Assembly (NCBI RefSeq): GCF_026015295.1 | Contig: NZ_JAPDUW010000001.1 | Location: 1,178,001-1,242,000 of the forward strand | Direction: 5' to 3' | DNA length: 64,000 nucleotides | Origin: Segatella copri | GTDB taxonomy: Bacteria > Bacteroidota > Bacteroidia > Bacteroidales > Bacteroidaceae | Part shown: piece after piece, positions 1-7,925 of the stretch | How positions within the stretch are numbered: the stretch's first letter is position 1 | Layout: the number at the start of each line of letters is the position of its first letter | Translations under genes and position numbers: made by a program | The notes under the pieces: model-generated | Database searches by the model: none | The model's input: the letters and a program-made list of their open reading frames with translations, nothing else | Told to the model about the DNA's origin: nothing

Positions 1-2
1 CT

Positions 3-43
3 AAACTGTGTCATGCTATCACTGTTATAGTTTAATGCAGTTT
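3..43. repeat. Hairpin-forming repeat, related to 17085-17123
   Basis: A dyad with arms taaactg and cagttta. The reverse complement of 1-54 shares its first 17 bases (aaaatgcaaataaactg) and a further ten-base block (taaactataa) with 17072-17125, which lies just after an NlpE remnant. It may be the terminator or end of a similar gene left of the window. Confidence 0.4.
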
Positions 44-115
44 ATTTGCATTTTGTTCAGTATAGTTTTCCCAATAATGAAGATTTATACTATTTTCTCC
101 ATTTAAATAAAAATC

Positions 116-149
116 CGTGGATAAGCCTATGATTACCCACGTTTTTTTT
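116..149 (+). terminator. Candidate rho-independent terminator
   Basis: Imperfect stem (cgtggataa against ttacccacg) followed by eight T. It resembles the hairpin at 15307-15340 that follows an NlpE tail, so a plus-strand gene may end just left of the window. Confidence 0.5.
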
Positions 150-207
150 GTTGGTATGCTCGGCATGAGCTTATCTAATGGGGCAAGTCCCTAATAAGCC
201 TGGTGTG

Positions 208-271
208 GGAGGTCGGTAAATGTGAAAATAGGAGGCAACTGCCTTTTATGATTAGCATTTACCTCCTACCC
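208..271. other. Long imperfect hairpin downstream of the mob operon
   Basis: Arms ggtaaatg (215-222) and catttacc (256-263) lie inside a longer imperfect stem, with a small inner dyad (aggcaactgcct). It lies just past the end of the leftward mob genes. It could be a terminator or a recombination site; there is no T-run to settle it. I see nothing else in 150-315. Confidence 0.3.
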
Positions 272-315
272 GATTCGAAGCGAAGAATGTGCTTGTACCC
301 GTTGGTCGTTGTCTA

Positions 316-1098
316 TTATTTCTGATTAATTTTCTTTTTAATTTCATTCACCTCTTTAAATAGGCTATTAGCAATGCTATCTTTAATTGCTGCCATCTGT
401 ATCATTTCGTTATGATAGCGAATTGAGTCCTCGTAAATATTTACATGAGTTCTCACTTTCTCAATAACTTCTTTATTTGGGCATACAGAAAAGTTCTTTT
501 CGATGTATCGAACATTGGGATCGTCGGATGGAAGCACCATCTTCAATGCCCTATACTTCAAATCTGCCTCCTCCCAATCTTGGTGCTCTCGCCATTGGGT
601 GAGATTGCCCCAAATGGAAATGACAAGAGATAGAGCCAAGCCACCTATGAAAAGAAGAATATTCTTTGAGGTTGGCTCGAAGCGATGGGTTACAACCTTC
701 TTTTGAGGTGAATTGTTCAACACTTCAAGTTTGTCCTGCAATGCCTTCGAGGAAACATCATTCCCTTGTCTCATCTGCTTGACTGCATCAACCAAGAACT
801 TGCTTCGCTGCTCATTTTTGCCAAGTTCAACCTTAATAAGGTCGGCAAAAACGATAATGGCATCTCTTAATTTGGATATTTTACCTCTGACTTCCTCTTC
901 TTTGATAAACATCGCATTGATTGACTTATCCAACTTGGTTATGTCATTACTTGCAGGAACGGTTTCCGCTCCTGCGTTCTTTGTGGAGACAGAAAGTTCA
1001 TCAACTTTCTGCTCCAATCTCTCAACTGTGCCGTAGATGGCTTCCAATAGTTCTTCTTTCATGTTCGATTCTAATTTTAAGTTTGTAACTTGCATCAA
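316..1098 (-). CDS. Coiled-coil membrane protein of the mobilization operon
   Basis: A 260-residue protein of unknown function. The first 130 residues are charged and rich in heptad-like leucine/isoleucine spacing, suggesting a coiled coil. One hydrophobic segment follows at about residues 147-167 (ILLFIGGLALSLVIS). A charged C-terminal region of about 95 residues ends in a lysine-rich helix. Its start overlaps the end of the relaxase gene by 4 bp, so the two are probably translationally coupled. From its position it may assist mobilization at the membrane, but nothing in the sequence proves this. It lacks the Walker motifs of a coupling protein. Confidence 0.75.
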   Translation of the reverse strand: MMQVTNLKLESNMKEELLEAIYGTVERLEQKVDELSVSTKNAGAETVPASNDITKLDKSINAMFIKEEEVRGKISKLRDAIIVFADLIKVELGKNEQRSKFLVDAVKQMRQGNDVSSKALQDKLEVLNNSPQKKVVTHRFEPTSKNILLFIGGLALSLVISIWGNLTQWREHQDWEEADLKYRALKMVLPSDDPNVRYIEKNFSVCPNKEVIEKVRTHVNIYEDSIRYHNEMIQMAAIKDSIANSLFKEVNEIKKKINQK

Positions 1099-2045
1099 AG
1101 GCTGAAGCCCTTTCTGCGTTTTCTCTTTTTCTTCTTGGCGGATTCATCCTCTGGGAATGGCTCATAAGTTTGGGCATTAGACGGAGCGAACAAGCCGATG
1201 GAAGAAATACCACTCCAAGGGTCTTGGGTATGTTCTGCCGTTGGTTGAGTCTGTTCTACTTGGTGACAACTTGGTTGTCCTCCCTGCATAGATTCGACTC
1301 TTGGCGATACACGATTATACTCTGTGCCAAGTCTTGCATCCAACTTGACAAAGCTGTATTCTCGGCTAATCTGCGTACCCTTGAAGCTATATCCATCCTT
1401 GCAGAAACGGATGCCTTGAAGCTTGGTTCGCTCCTTGTCCTTATAGACAAACTCCAAGAGAACACCTCGTTTTGCAAGTTCATTCTTGAACTTCTGCCAA
1501 CTACCAGTGACTTTCAAGGCATCTTTGACTGCATTGTGAATCTCGTATTTTGCACGCTCCGCATTGCGCAATTTGCGAGTGTTAGTCTTGCTCTTGTCAG
1601 TTCCGTAAGTCAATCCATACTTGAATTTTAGAGCCTTGGTCACTTGCTCGTTACGCCTGTAATCGTGGGCGTCTGATATGAGTTTGCCCTCGTTATTAAT
1701 GCGGTTGTACACGATATGACAATGTGGATTGTCCGTATTGTGATGCCTTACGATGATGAATTGGGTATCGGTGATGCCCATCATCTGCATGTATTCAAGG
1801 GCTATCTTAGCCATGAACTCATCCGTCAAACGTGGCTTGTCCTCGGGTTTGAAGCTCAATGCAATGTGTCCCACAGGCTTCTTAATCCTTGGATTTAGCT
1901 GCCTCTGTAGCTCGAAACTTTGCGTTATCTCGGCATTCGTGCCGAGTAACACACCATCCGAGGCGATGATTTTCGCCTCGTCCTTGCCTGTAACATAGCG
2001 GATGCAACCACCAAATGAGCTGCCCTTCTTTAGCTTGCCTATCAT
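1095..2045 (-). CDS. mobA: MobA-type relaxase (mobilization nuclease)
   Basis: Relaxase that would nick oriT and carry the transferred strand during mobilization by a helper conjugative element. The N-terminal tyrosine candidate is Y17 (GGCIRYVTGK). The metal-binding histidines are at about 101, 102, 108 and 110 (RHHNTDNPHCHIVYNRI), the HUH arrangement of relaxases. At 316 residues it has the nuclease domain with a short tail and no helicase or primase domain, as is usual for Bacteroides mobilizable elements. It overlaps mobC by 4 bp and the downstream membrane protein by 4 bp, giving a compact mobC-mobA operon. The family call is confident; the exact Mob subgroup is not. Confidence 0.92.
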   Translation of the reverse strand: MIGKLKKGSSFGGCIRYVTGKDEAKIIASDGVLLGTNAEITQSFELQRQLNPRIKKPVGHIALSFKPEDKPRLTDEFMAKIALEYMQMMGITDTQFIIVRHHNTDNPHCHIVYNRINNEGKLISDAHDYRRNEQVTKALKFKYGLTYGTDKSKTNTRKLRNAERAKYEIHNAVKDALKVTGSWQKFKNELAKRGVLLEFVYKDKERTKLQGIRFCKDGYSFKGTQISREYSFVKLDARLGTEYNRVSPRVESMQGGQPSCHQVEQTQPTAEHTQDPWSGISSIGLFAPSNAQTYEPFPEDESAKKKKRKRRKGFSL

Positions 2046-2464
2046 GTGGTATCCTCCTTTCTGCCCATACTACTTGGCTTCGGTTTATAACTTGCTTGGC
2101 GATACTCGCCAAGGATTGCTTTCAATCTTCTCAACAAGTCCACCAAATACACATGAGTTTCATGGAAACCTCTCTGATGCGACAGCTTGGTAAGTTGGTT
2201 GAGGTTGTTCGCCATGCCAATGAGGTTCTTGGCGATGGCTACCGTCTCTGCGTTGTGTCCGCTGACCACCTCGCCGTTCAAGGCGGACTCACGGATGTAC
2301 TCTGCCAACTTGCGGTTGGCTTTTCTCGCCCTCAGCCTCAGTGCCTCGTAGCTTGGCTTCGAGAACTTCACCGTGACAGACTTCGACAGCTTGCGAACCC
2401 TGCCTGTGGGCGGTCTTCCGCCCTTTTTCTTGTCCTGTTCATGTATGCTTGTCATTCTATACAC
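2042..2464 (-). CDS. mobC: MobC-like relaxosome accessory protein
   Basis: A 140-residue basic protein. The segment KKGGRPPTGRVRKLSKSVTV followed by helices resembles the ribbon-helix-helix DNA-binding start of MobC/BmgB proteins. The C-terminal part (ETVAIAKNLIGMANNLNQLT) matches the conserved MobC helix. Such proteins bind oriT and help the relaxase open the strands. It sits immediately upstream of mobA, and a strong inverted repeat that could be oriT lies just upstream at 2530-2569. Confidence 0.85.
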   Translation of the reverse strand: MYRMTSIHEQDKKKGGRPPTGRVRKLSKSVTVKFSKPSYEALRLRARKANRKLAEYIRESALNGEVVSGHNAETVAIAKNLIGMANNLNQLTKLSHQRGFHETHVYLVDLLRRLKAILGEYRQASYKPKPSSMGRKEDTT

Positions 2465-2529
2465 TGTTTACAGTTGGTACACTCACTTTCTGCGACCGTT
2501 GGGAGCAAAAAATCTCCGCCCTCATGGTG

Positions 2530-2569
2530 GAGCGAGGCGTTTTGGGGTTCCCAAAACATAACCTCGCTC
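2530..2569. other. Nested inverted repeat, candidate oriT
   Basis: Outer arms gagcgagg (2530-2537) and cctcgctc (2562-2569) enclose a second stem, gttttggg and cccaaaac, with a 3-nt loop. It lies between mobC and the DUF3408 gene, where the transfer origin of Bacteroides mobilizable elements is commonly found. The nic site cannot be assigned by eye. It could instead be a terminator for the DUF3408 gene, but no T-run follows. Confidence 0.4.
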
Positions 2570-2639
2570 TCTCTCAGAACACGTTAGTTGGAACTACAGC
2601 CTTTCAGCTATCCACGTCCAAAGTCGCAGACCTTAATTC

Positions 2640-3122
2640 TCACAATTTGCGCCAAGCCTCGAAGTCCTCTTCATAAAGGCTTAGGTGGTGGCGCACGATG
2701 TTCTCGATGATGCCCGATACGCTCATGCGTCTCCCTCCGAGGATGCGGACGACACGATCAAGACGGTCTCGTACATCGGAACTGACGAAGACTGGCTTGC
2801 GGTCGTCAATCCTTGGAACTTGGAGGAAGGTCTGCTGATACTCCTCTAATGTCGCCTTGCGCTGCTTGCCGCTGATGCGCTTCTGCGGATTCGGTGGCGA
2901 TTGAGCCTCGTTCGTTGATGTTTCCTCTCTATAGGGAGTTGTTGCAGCAACTTTCTCTACAATTGCTCTCAACTCTGGGTTCTCTACATCATCATAGAGA
3001 GAATTACAACTACTTGGATTGGCTTTGTTGCCATACGTAGATGGTTTAACAAAATCCAAATACTCTTTTTCCATCAGCTCCTTTTGCTCAGGAGTCAAGA
3101 CTGCATCTTTTGTTCTTGCCAT
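2640..3122 (-). CDS. DUF3408-family mobile-element protein
   Basis: A 160-residue protein. The N-terminal half is polar and probably flexible. The C-terminal half (about 90-160) carries the DUF3408 pattern: VFVSSDVRDRLDRVVRILG, then RRMSVSGIIENIVRHHL, which resembles a ribbon-helix-helix fold. DUF3408 proteins are found in Bacteroides conjugative and mobilizable transposons, often beside mob genes, and are thought to bind DNA. It is transcribed toward mobC with a 175-bp gap that contains the candidate oriT. Its precise role is unknown. Confidence 0.8.
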   Translation of the reverse strand: MARTKDAVLTPEQKELMEKEYLDFVKPSTYGNKANPSSCNSLYDDVENPELRAIVEKVAATTPYREETSTNEAQSPPNPQKRISGKQRKATLEEYQQTFLQVPRIDDRKPVFVSSDVRDRLDRVVRILGGRRMSVSGIIENIVRHHLSLYEEDFEAWRKL

Positions 3123-3410
3123 AGCTTATGCTGTTTTATTTGTTAGTATAGTGGTCACGGTTTGCACCATTGACCGATTGTCGGGTGCAAAGTAAGTGTA
3201 CTGAGTGCAGCCATGCAACTGATTGGGTGTAACGTGGCAATTTAGTTGTGGCTTGCTTATTTGCATACCGAGATAGTTGTGAGAACTTCAACGTATTTCT
3301 CAACTCATCATTGTTCATGTATTCGTTGCAGTCGTGCAAGTTTTTCTTGTTGTTTTTGGCGTTGAAGTCGGCAAACCCCGGCAACATACTGCCACAGAAA
3401 TTGAAAACGC

Positions 3411-3440
3411 TTGTTTTTAGATTGCCGTGCCTTATCTTTG
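3411..3440 (+). promoter_or_regulatory. Bacteroidetes-type promoter for the HTH genes
   Basis: TTG at 3411-3413, a 19-nt spacer and TATCTTTG at 3433-3440. It points at the HTH gene starting at 3520, giving a leader of about 75 nt. The rest of 3123-3519 shows no gene I can support; the open frames there are shadows. Confidence 0.6.
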
Positions 3441-3519
3441 CACTCACAAACGTGGAGCACAGCATATGCGTGGAGCTTTGCGACATATAACATAGTATTA
3501 ACTTAGAAAAAAGAAAAGT

Positions 3520-3831
3520 ATGGGATTCATCGTATTCGAGGAAGAGGCATTCAACTATCTTGATGCCCAGTTGGAGAACTTCGTGAAGCGCATGGACAGA
3601 ATCCGTGAGCGCAGTGAGGACAAGACCATGAACAAGTGGCTCGACACGCAGGACGTGTGTCAGACGCTCAACATCTGCCCACGGACAGTGCAGACGCTTC
3701 GGGACAACGGAACTTTGGCTTATACGCAAATCAGCCACAAGACCTACTACAAGCCGGAGGACGTGATGGCTATCGTAGCAGTAGTGGAGGACAAGAAAAA
3801 GGACATGCGCTTTCGCAAGCGCACAGGTTAG
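3520..3831 (+). CDS. Excisionase-like HTH protein 1
   Basis: A 103-residue protein with an N-terminal helix (about 1-36) and a MerR/excisionase-type winged HTH: KWLDTQDVCQTLNICPRTVQ, then TLRDNGTLAYTQISHKTYYKPED. This 'helix-turn-helix domain, group 17' type is very common in Bacteroides transposons, where paired copies regulate excision and mobilization genes. It is followed 82 bp later by a paralogue in the same direction, and diverges from the DUF3408/mob operon. A role as recombination directionality factor or repressor is inferred. Confidence 0.8.
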   Translation: MGFIVFEEEAFNYLDAQLENFVKRMDRIRERSEDKTMNKWLDTQDVCQTLNICPRTVQTLRDNGTLAYTQISHKTYYKPEDVMAIVAVVEDKKKDMRFRKRTG

Positions 3832-3913
3832 GCTGTCAATATACAACAGCCACTTAATCCAATGCAGCAAGTAAACCGAGTAACGTAAGTATCAACAATA
3901 AAACGAGACAACT

Positions 3914-4222
3914 ATGAGCAATGAAGTAATGACAAGAAACAGCGAGTGGATGAACCACATCGTGAACCACCTCAACCGAATGGTTGACAATTTTGAACGT
4001 GCCGTGATGAACTACCGCCCCATGCTTGGCGGTGAGCGCTTCATGACGGACAAGGAGCTTTGTGCCAGGCTGCAACTGAGCCGAAGAACCCTGCAGGACT
4101 ACCGAAACAACGGTGTCATCCCGTATATCCAGCTTGGCGGAAAGATACTCTACCGCGAGTCCGACATTCAGAAGATTCTGATGGCTAACTATCGTGAGGC
4201 GTACAGAATGAAGGGCTTGTAG
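3914..4222 (+). CDS. Excisionase-like HTH protein 2
   Basis: A 102-residue paralogue of the preceding gene, with a similar N-terminal helix (WMNHIVNHLNRMVDNFERAV) and a winged HTH: MTDKELCARLQLSRRTLQDY, then RNNGVIPYIQLGGKILYRES. It is probably co-transcribed with the first copy. Tandem HTH proteins of this kind control excision in Bacteroides elements such as CTnDOT, where Xis2c and Xis2d are the model. That parallel is from family knowledge; no function is proven here. Confidence 0.8.
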   Translation: MSNEVMTRNSEWMNHIVNHLNRMVDNFERAVMNYRPMLGGERFMTDKELCARLQLSRRTLQDYRNNGVIPYIQLGGKILYRESDIQKILMANYREAYRMKGL

Positions 4223-4430
4223 GAGAAATACATGTCCTTGATGAGTGGGGTGAAATGAACAAGGCGACAACGTATAACTTACCGAGCGTGGTTGTTATAG
4301 GTTGTCGCCTCATTTTATTGGCTATACCGAGTTGGTCGTGTTTGCCGGGTGTTCTCCGTATGGTCTGTATAAAATCTAATACCATGCTAAAACACACTGC
4401 GGTGGTTCGCCCAAGTGGCTGGAGGCGCAA

Positions 4431-4447
4431 AGCCTCCAAGAAACGTT
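4431..4447. terminator. Short GC hairpin
   Basis: Stem ggaggc/gcctcc around a gcaaa loop, lying between the rightward HTH genes and the leftward integrase operon. There is no long T-run. It may act as a bidirectional transcription barrier between convergent units. Confidence 0.35.
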
Positions 4448-4463
4448 GCTTTATATGGCTGTT

Positions 4464-4826
4464 CTATGCCATTGCGTTCTCTGTAAAGATACAGACCAGT
4501 TTAGTGCGGTTGGTCTGCTTTTTGATGATGGCTTGCATAATGAACTCCCGAAAGGCTCTGCTCTCAATGCTGTCAATACGGAAGGCTACCGCAATGACGA
4601 GTTCAAGACTATACACATCATAGCTGATGCGGTCGTTCTTCCTGACATGACGGCGTACACCCTGCTCTTTCAGAATGCCGTCCTTGAATATAGCCTTAAC
4701 AGCCTTGCGCACATAGCAGCCGAATACATTATACATGTCGGCAATCTCCTGCATGGTCATCCATACAGTATCGGTCGGCATGGATACCGTTCCGCTCTCG
4801 CTGATAGTTATTATCCCTCTGTTCAT
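4464..4826 (-). CDS. Small RhuM-like protein in the integrase operon
   Basis: A 120-residue protein resembling the central DNA-binding part of virulence RhuM/Fic-associated proteins: VWMTMQEIADMYNVFGCYVR looks like an HTH, followed by YDVYSLELVIAVAFRIDSIE and SRAFREFI. Full-length RhuM proteins are 330 residues or more, so this is a short stand-alone version. Compare the 470-residue DinD-RhuM fusion at 33729-35141. It overlaps the integrase stop/start by 4 bp and is likely its translationally coupled partner. A regulatory role is plausible but unproven. Confidence 0.65.
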   Translation of the reverse strand: MNRGIITISESGTVSMPTDTVWMTMQEIADMYNVFGCYVRKAVKAIFKDGILKEQGVRRHVRKNDRISYDVYSLELVIAVAFRIDSIESRAFREFIMQAIIKKQTNRTKLVCIFTENAMA

Positions 4827-6046
4827 TTCCCGTCCTCCTTATTTTTATTCTGGTCAGTTTCTTTTGTTTCTCTGCGCTGCATCAGCTTGTCCATGTCCTT
4901 GGATATCTTGTCATCGGTGATGACGGCATAGACCTGGGTGCTTCGCAGGTTGGAATGCCCCATCATCTTGGCGATGCTTTCCATTGATATGCCCGAAGTA
5001 ACCATGTTTACTCCGAATGTATGTCTTGCAACGTGTGCGGTAAGGTTCTCATTTATACCCAAAGCCACACCGAGTGAATGAAATTCAAACCACATGGAAT
5101 CACGTGAAGAAAGAGGGAAAACAGGTTTGCTATCATCCGCTGTATTGTATAGCGACATTATTTGTTCAGCTATCGGGTGCAAGGGAATGAACGCTTCGTT
5201 GTTGGTCTTTGCTCTTTTCTCACGGATGTATTTTCTACCGTCTGCCGTCATCCCGATATGGTGTGGATACAGGTTACGTAAATCGACATAAGCCAAACCT
5301 GTAAGGCTGGAGAAAACAAACATTCTTCGTGCCAACTCCAAAGCCTTATCCTCCATAGGAGTCTCCATAATGAGCAGCAAGTCATTTCTGGATATATGTC
5401 TACGCTTTGGTGAGCCTTTCTTTTCATATCCGACATCTTCCAATGGATTGAATTTCAGCAGACCTCTGTCAACAGCGATATAAACCAAGCGTTGCAGCCA
5501 ACAAAGATTATGGTTCGTATTGGATGCACTATACCCTTTGCCAATCAAGAACAACTTATAAGATTTGCCAAATTCCTCAGTCAAATCTTCAAATGCAATG
5601 TCATTCATTCCTCGTAACCCGATGAACTCTCGCAAGTTTAGCTGCGATGTCTTAGATTGGCGATAAGAAGATGTTGAGTTAATACGGATAGAGCGCAGCC
5701 TAAGGCGTTCACGCTCCTCCTCGCCAGTGGCAAGCAATGTCATCGGGATAGTATTTGCATCAACAATAACATTCTTCAGAATCTCGGCGGTAACGATGCC
5801 CTTTTCCTTTGTTGCCTGCTCGTAGGCTTCGTCAATTCTTAGTCTGAACGCTTGCAGTTGTCCGTTCACTCTTGCATTCTTGGCTTCACCTTTTTTCGTG
5901 TCCCATTCTTCGGGAGCACAGTAAAGACCTGTTGCTATGGCTGACACTTTGCCGTCAATCGTGATACGGCAAAATATAGATGTGGTTCCGTCTGCCTTTA
6001 CTCTGCCACGGTTGATATAATAAAACTGCTTGTATGTACTTCTCAT
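4823..6046 (-). CDS. Tyrosine recombinase (integrase) 1
   Basis: A 407-residue site-specific integrase of the Bacteroides mobile-element type, with an N-terminal arm-binding domain (about 1-90), a core-binding SAM-like domain (about 130-225) and a catalytic domain. Visible catalytic residues are H338, R341, H364 and the nucleophile Y373 (GHSNLRSTQVYAV). The box I arginine is absent: the motif reads SLTGLAYVDLRNL, with A252 in its place. Arg240 lies 12 residues upstream, comparable to the compensating arginine described for IntDOT. It is transcribed leftward, 31 bp after integrase 2. It presumably integrates and excises the 1-7.5 kb element. Confidence 0.93.
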   Translation of the reverse strand: MRSTYKQFYYINRGRVKADGTTSIFCRITIDGKVSAIATGLYCAPEEWDTKKGEAKNARVNGQLQAFRLRIDEAYEQATKEKGIVTAEILKNVIVDANTIPMTLLATGEEERERLRLRSIRINSTSSYRQSKTSQLNLREFIGLRGMNDIAFEDLTEEFGKSYKLFLIGKGYSASNTNHNLCWLQRLVYIAVDRGLLKFNPLEDVGYEKKGSPKRRHISRNDLLLIMETPMEDKALELARRMFVFSSLTGLAYVDLRNLYPHHIGMTADGRKYIREKRAKTNNEAFIPLHPIAEQIMSLYNTADDSKPVFPLSSRDSMWFEFHSLGVALGINENLTAHVARHTFGVNMVTSGISMESIAKMMGHSNLRSTQVYAVITDDKISKDMDKLMQRRETKETDQNKNKEDGK

Positions 6047-6077
6047 TGTTATGTTCCTTTCTTATTTTGTGATAATA

Positions 6078-7307
6078 TTACAGGACAAACTTGAAGTCCT
6101 TGTTAGCTTCGATGAACTTGTCCATATCCTCAAATAGCTTTTTCGGGGTGACACGTGCATAGATTTGCGTGGTCTGAATGTTGTTGTGACCAAGCATTCT
6201 GCTGATAGTCTCTATCGGAACACCTTCTTCGAGCGTAACGAGCGATGCGAAACTGTGCCGTCCAACATGATAGACCAAATCCATACTTATGCCAGATAGT
6301 ACTCGGAGACTTTTCATGTTACCTCTCAGCACTCGAAATTCCTGTGGCGGTAAAAGAGTAGGTCTTGTCGGGTCTTTGTATTTCTCCAACATGGCAAGCG
6401 CCTCTGGCAGTAACTTCACACGTGCAAGCATCTTGTTCTTCTTTCTGTGGTATTTCAGCCAAAGGCTGCCCTCCTCATCACGAAAGAGGTTTTCTTCCGT
6501 GATAGAAACAGTATCGGCATAAGCCGTGCCTGTATAGCAGGCGAAAAGAAAAAGGTCACGGGTCAAAGCCAACGATTTTCTTCGCTCTGGTATTTCGAGG
6601 TCACGAATTTTCAGGAAGTCCTCACGTGTCAATGCCTTTGGTGGATTCTCTTTCTTTTGAGGTAGCTTGAAGTGCATGAAATGATAACGCTCGGAGTGTC
6701 CTGCCTTGAAAGCTATTCGGCAGGTCTTCTTCAAGATGGCGAGATAGTGGCGGACTGTATCAAGTGCAAGACCTCTCTCGTCCAAGCAAAAGTCCATGTA
6801 CTCACGGATAAACTGCTCGTCAAGCTCACCGAATGCCACATCGTCAGTTCCATAACGCTTCTTGACGAACAATACCAATGTCAGGCGAGTGTACTGGTAG
6901 TTTGGCAGCGTGCCTTTCTTGTAGTCGATGCCGATTCTTGACTCAATGTCCGCAATGATGGCGTCAAGCTGCTTCAACAAGGTCATCTGAGTGTCTGCAC
7001 TGCATTGAAACAGATCCTTTATCGCCTTTGCGTCAAAATCCGTCTTGCGCTCCACAAGTGACTCGTAGGCTGAGTTTATTGCCAGCAACAGCTTGTCAAT
7101 CTTGGCGTTCACTTCCACAGCCTCCTTGCTCTTGCCGTCAAGTCTGCTCTCACGTGGATTCCATAACTTTGGCGTACATGACAACTTGCAACCGAACTGC
7201 GCCATTGTTCGGTTGAGGGTGATGCGTCCCATGATGGGAGCCTTACCGTTCTTGTCCAATCCGCTCTTTTTGAGGTAGAGCAGCACCTTGAATTTTTCAA
7301 CTTTCAT
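6078..7307 (-). CDS. Tyrosine recombinase (integrase) 2
   Basis: A 409-residue integrase with the same domain order as its neighbour but a clearly different sequence. Catalytic residues seen are H347, R350, H374 and Y383 (NIQTTQIYARV). Box I is CYTGTAYADT, with A262 replacing the usual arginine and R250 twelve residues upstream. It is first in the operon int2-int1-RhuM-like. Two remnants elsewhere in the window (13801-14000 and 16540-16740) match its N-terminal and C-terminal motifs, so relatives have been active here. Whether int1 and int2 act together or on different sites is unknown. Confidence 0.93.
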   Translation of the reverse strand: MKVEKFKVLLYLKKSGLDKNGKAPIMGRITLNRTMAQFGCKLSCTPKLWNPRESRLDGKSKEAVEVNAKIDKLLLAINSAYESLVERKTDFDAKAIKDLFQCSADTQMTLLKQLDAIIADIESRIGIDYKKGTLPNYQYTRLTLVLFVKKRYGTDDVAFGELDEQFIREYMDFCLDERGLALDTVRHYLAILKKTCRIAFKAGHSERYHFMHFKLPQKKENPPKALTREDFLKIRDLEIPERRKSLALTRDLFLFACYTGTAYADTVSITEENLFRDEEGSLWLKYHRKKNKMLARVKLLPEALAMLEKYKDPTRPTLLPPQEFRVLRGNMKSLRVLSGISMDLVYHVGRHSFASLVTLEEGVPIETISRMLGHNNIQTTQIYARVTPKKLFEDMDKFIEANKDFKFVL

Positions 7308-7327
7308 CTGCTTACTTTTTTAGTTTG

Positions 7328-7335
7328 CAAAAATA
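7328..7335 (-). promoter_or_regulatory. -7 element upstream of the integrase operon
   Basis: TATTTTTG on the minus strand, about 20 bp upstream of the integrase 2 start. No convincing -33 TTG is seen, so this may be a regulated or weak promoter. Confidence 0.45.
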
Positions 7336-7419
7336 ATCAATCAGTAAGCATTCTCCGTCATTGAAAGTTGTGCAGAACAGTGCAACAAACACTGGTGACA
7401 AACTATTTGTTTTTTACCT

Positions 7420-7469
7420 CGTTAGCAGTGTTGGTTTCGGTAACTGACCGCTAACGGTTTGGTAACTGA
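7420..7469. repeat. Inverted and direct repeats beside the integrase: candidate attachment/arm sites
   Basis: Inverted repeat cgttagc (7420-7426) and gctaacg (7450-7456), overlapped by two direct copies of ggtaactga (7439-7447 and 7461-7469). Arm-type sites of tyrosine integrases are short direct and inverted repeats next to the int gene. The right end of the element should lie in this interval. No second copy was found in the window. Confidence 0.4.
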
Positions 7470-7591
7470 AATAACTCAATATCCTGCTCGGCTTTGCTTT
7501 GCAGCCAATTGGCAGAATTATGAAATATTGCTCATTCTCAACCACTTGCAGTTCATTTCTCTCATCTTCACTTTCCGTTGCTTTTGCTTAA

Positions 7592-7761
7592 TTTGTGCAT
7601 GTCTCCCGGCACTCGTATGCAACAATCCAAATCGCCTTAGGCACAGACATTTACACGGTTTCAAAGATGCTTACCCATAAGAATGTAAGCACAACACAGA
7701 TATATGCCGACCTCGTGAACGCAAAGAAAAGAGAGACAGCAAATAAGATTTCTCTTAAATA
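7592..7761 (+). pseudogene. C-terminal stump of a third tyrosine integrase
   Basis: Reading rightward, this encodes an integrase tail: HVSRHSYATIQIALGT, then DIYTVSKMLTHKNVSTTQIY, ending in KISLK and a stop. It holds the R-H, H and nucleophile Y motifs, but stops appear just upstream and the first three quarters are missing. It is followed by the second element's genes on the same strand, so it is probably that element's integrase. It may have been cut by insertion of the 1-7.5 kb element, whose integrases lie immediately to the left. Confidence 0.8.
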
Positions 7762-7785
7762 AATCCATTGCATTCATTTCATGGT

Positions 7786-7824
7786 GCCCGATATTGAAAA
7801 AATGTTCAATATCGGGCTTTTTAG
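7786..7824 (+). terminator. Rho-independent terminator
   Basis: Perfect 13-bp stem (gcccgatattgaa against its complement) with a 5-nt loop and a T-rich tail. It would end transcription of the truncated integrase before the next operon. Confidence 0.8.
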
Positions 7825-7845
7825 TTAAAGGCTCCTAAAAGTTTT

Positions 7846-7869
7846 ACGTGAGTCACGCGTGACTCACGT
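7846..7869. promoter_or_regulatory. Perfect 24-bp palindrome, candidate operator
   Basis: The half-site acgtgagtcacg is followed directly by its reverse complement, with no spacer. It ends about 22 bp upstream of a TATTTTTG -7 element for the gene at 7926. A dimeric repressor or a recombination protein could bind here. No other copy was seen in the window. Confidence 0.55.
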
Positions 7870-7890
7870 GTCTGTTTCTGCAGTTTTTCC

Positions 7891-7898
7891 TATTTTTG
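7891..7898 (+). promoter_or_regulatory. -7 element TATTTTTG
   Basis: Bacteroidetes -7 box 28 bp before the start at 7926. The palindrome at 7846-7869 covers or abuts the -33 region, which suggests repression at this promoter. Confidence 0.55.
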
Positions 7899-7925
7899 CA
7901 CCACAAATGATTAATAATACGCAAT

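Noticed and set aside
3248..3490. An 80-residue cysteine- and phenylalanine-rich plus-strand frame
   Set aside because: It contains the promoter for the HTH gene and resembles no protein; likely non-coding.
3136..3870. A 244-residue open frame on the minus strand
   Set aside because: It covers the promoter and the entire HTH gene on the other strand, has no domain, and its codon pattern mirrors that gene.
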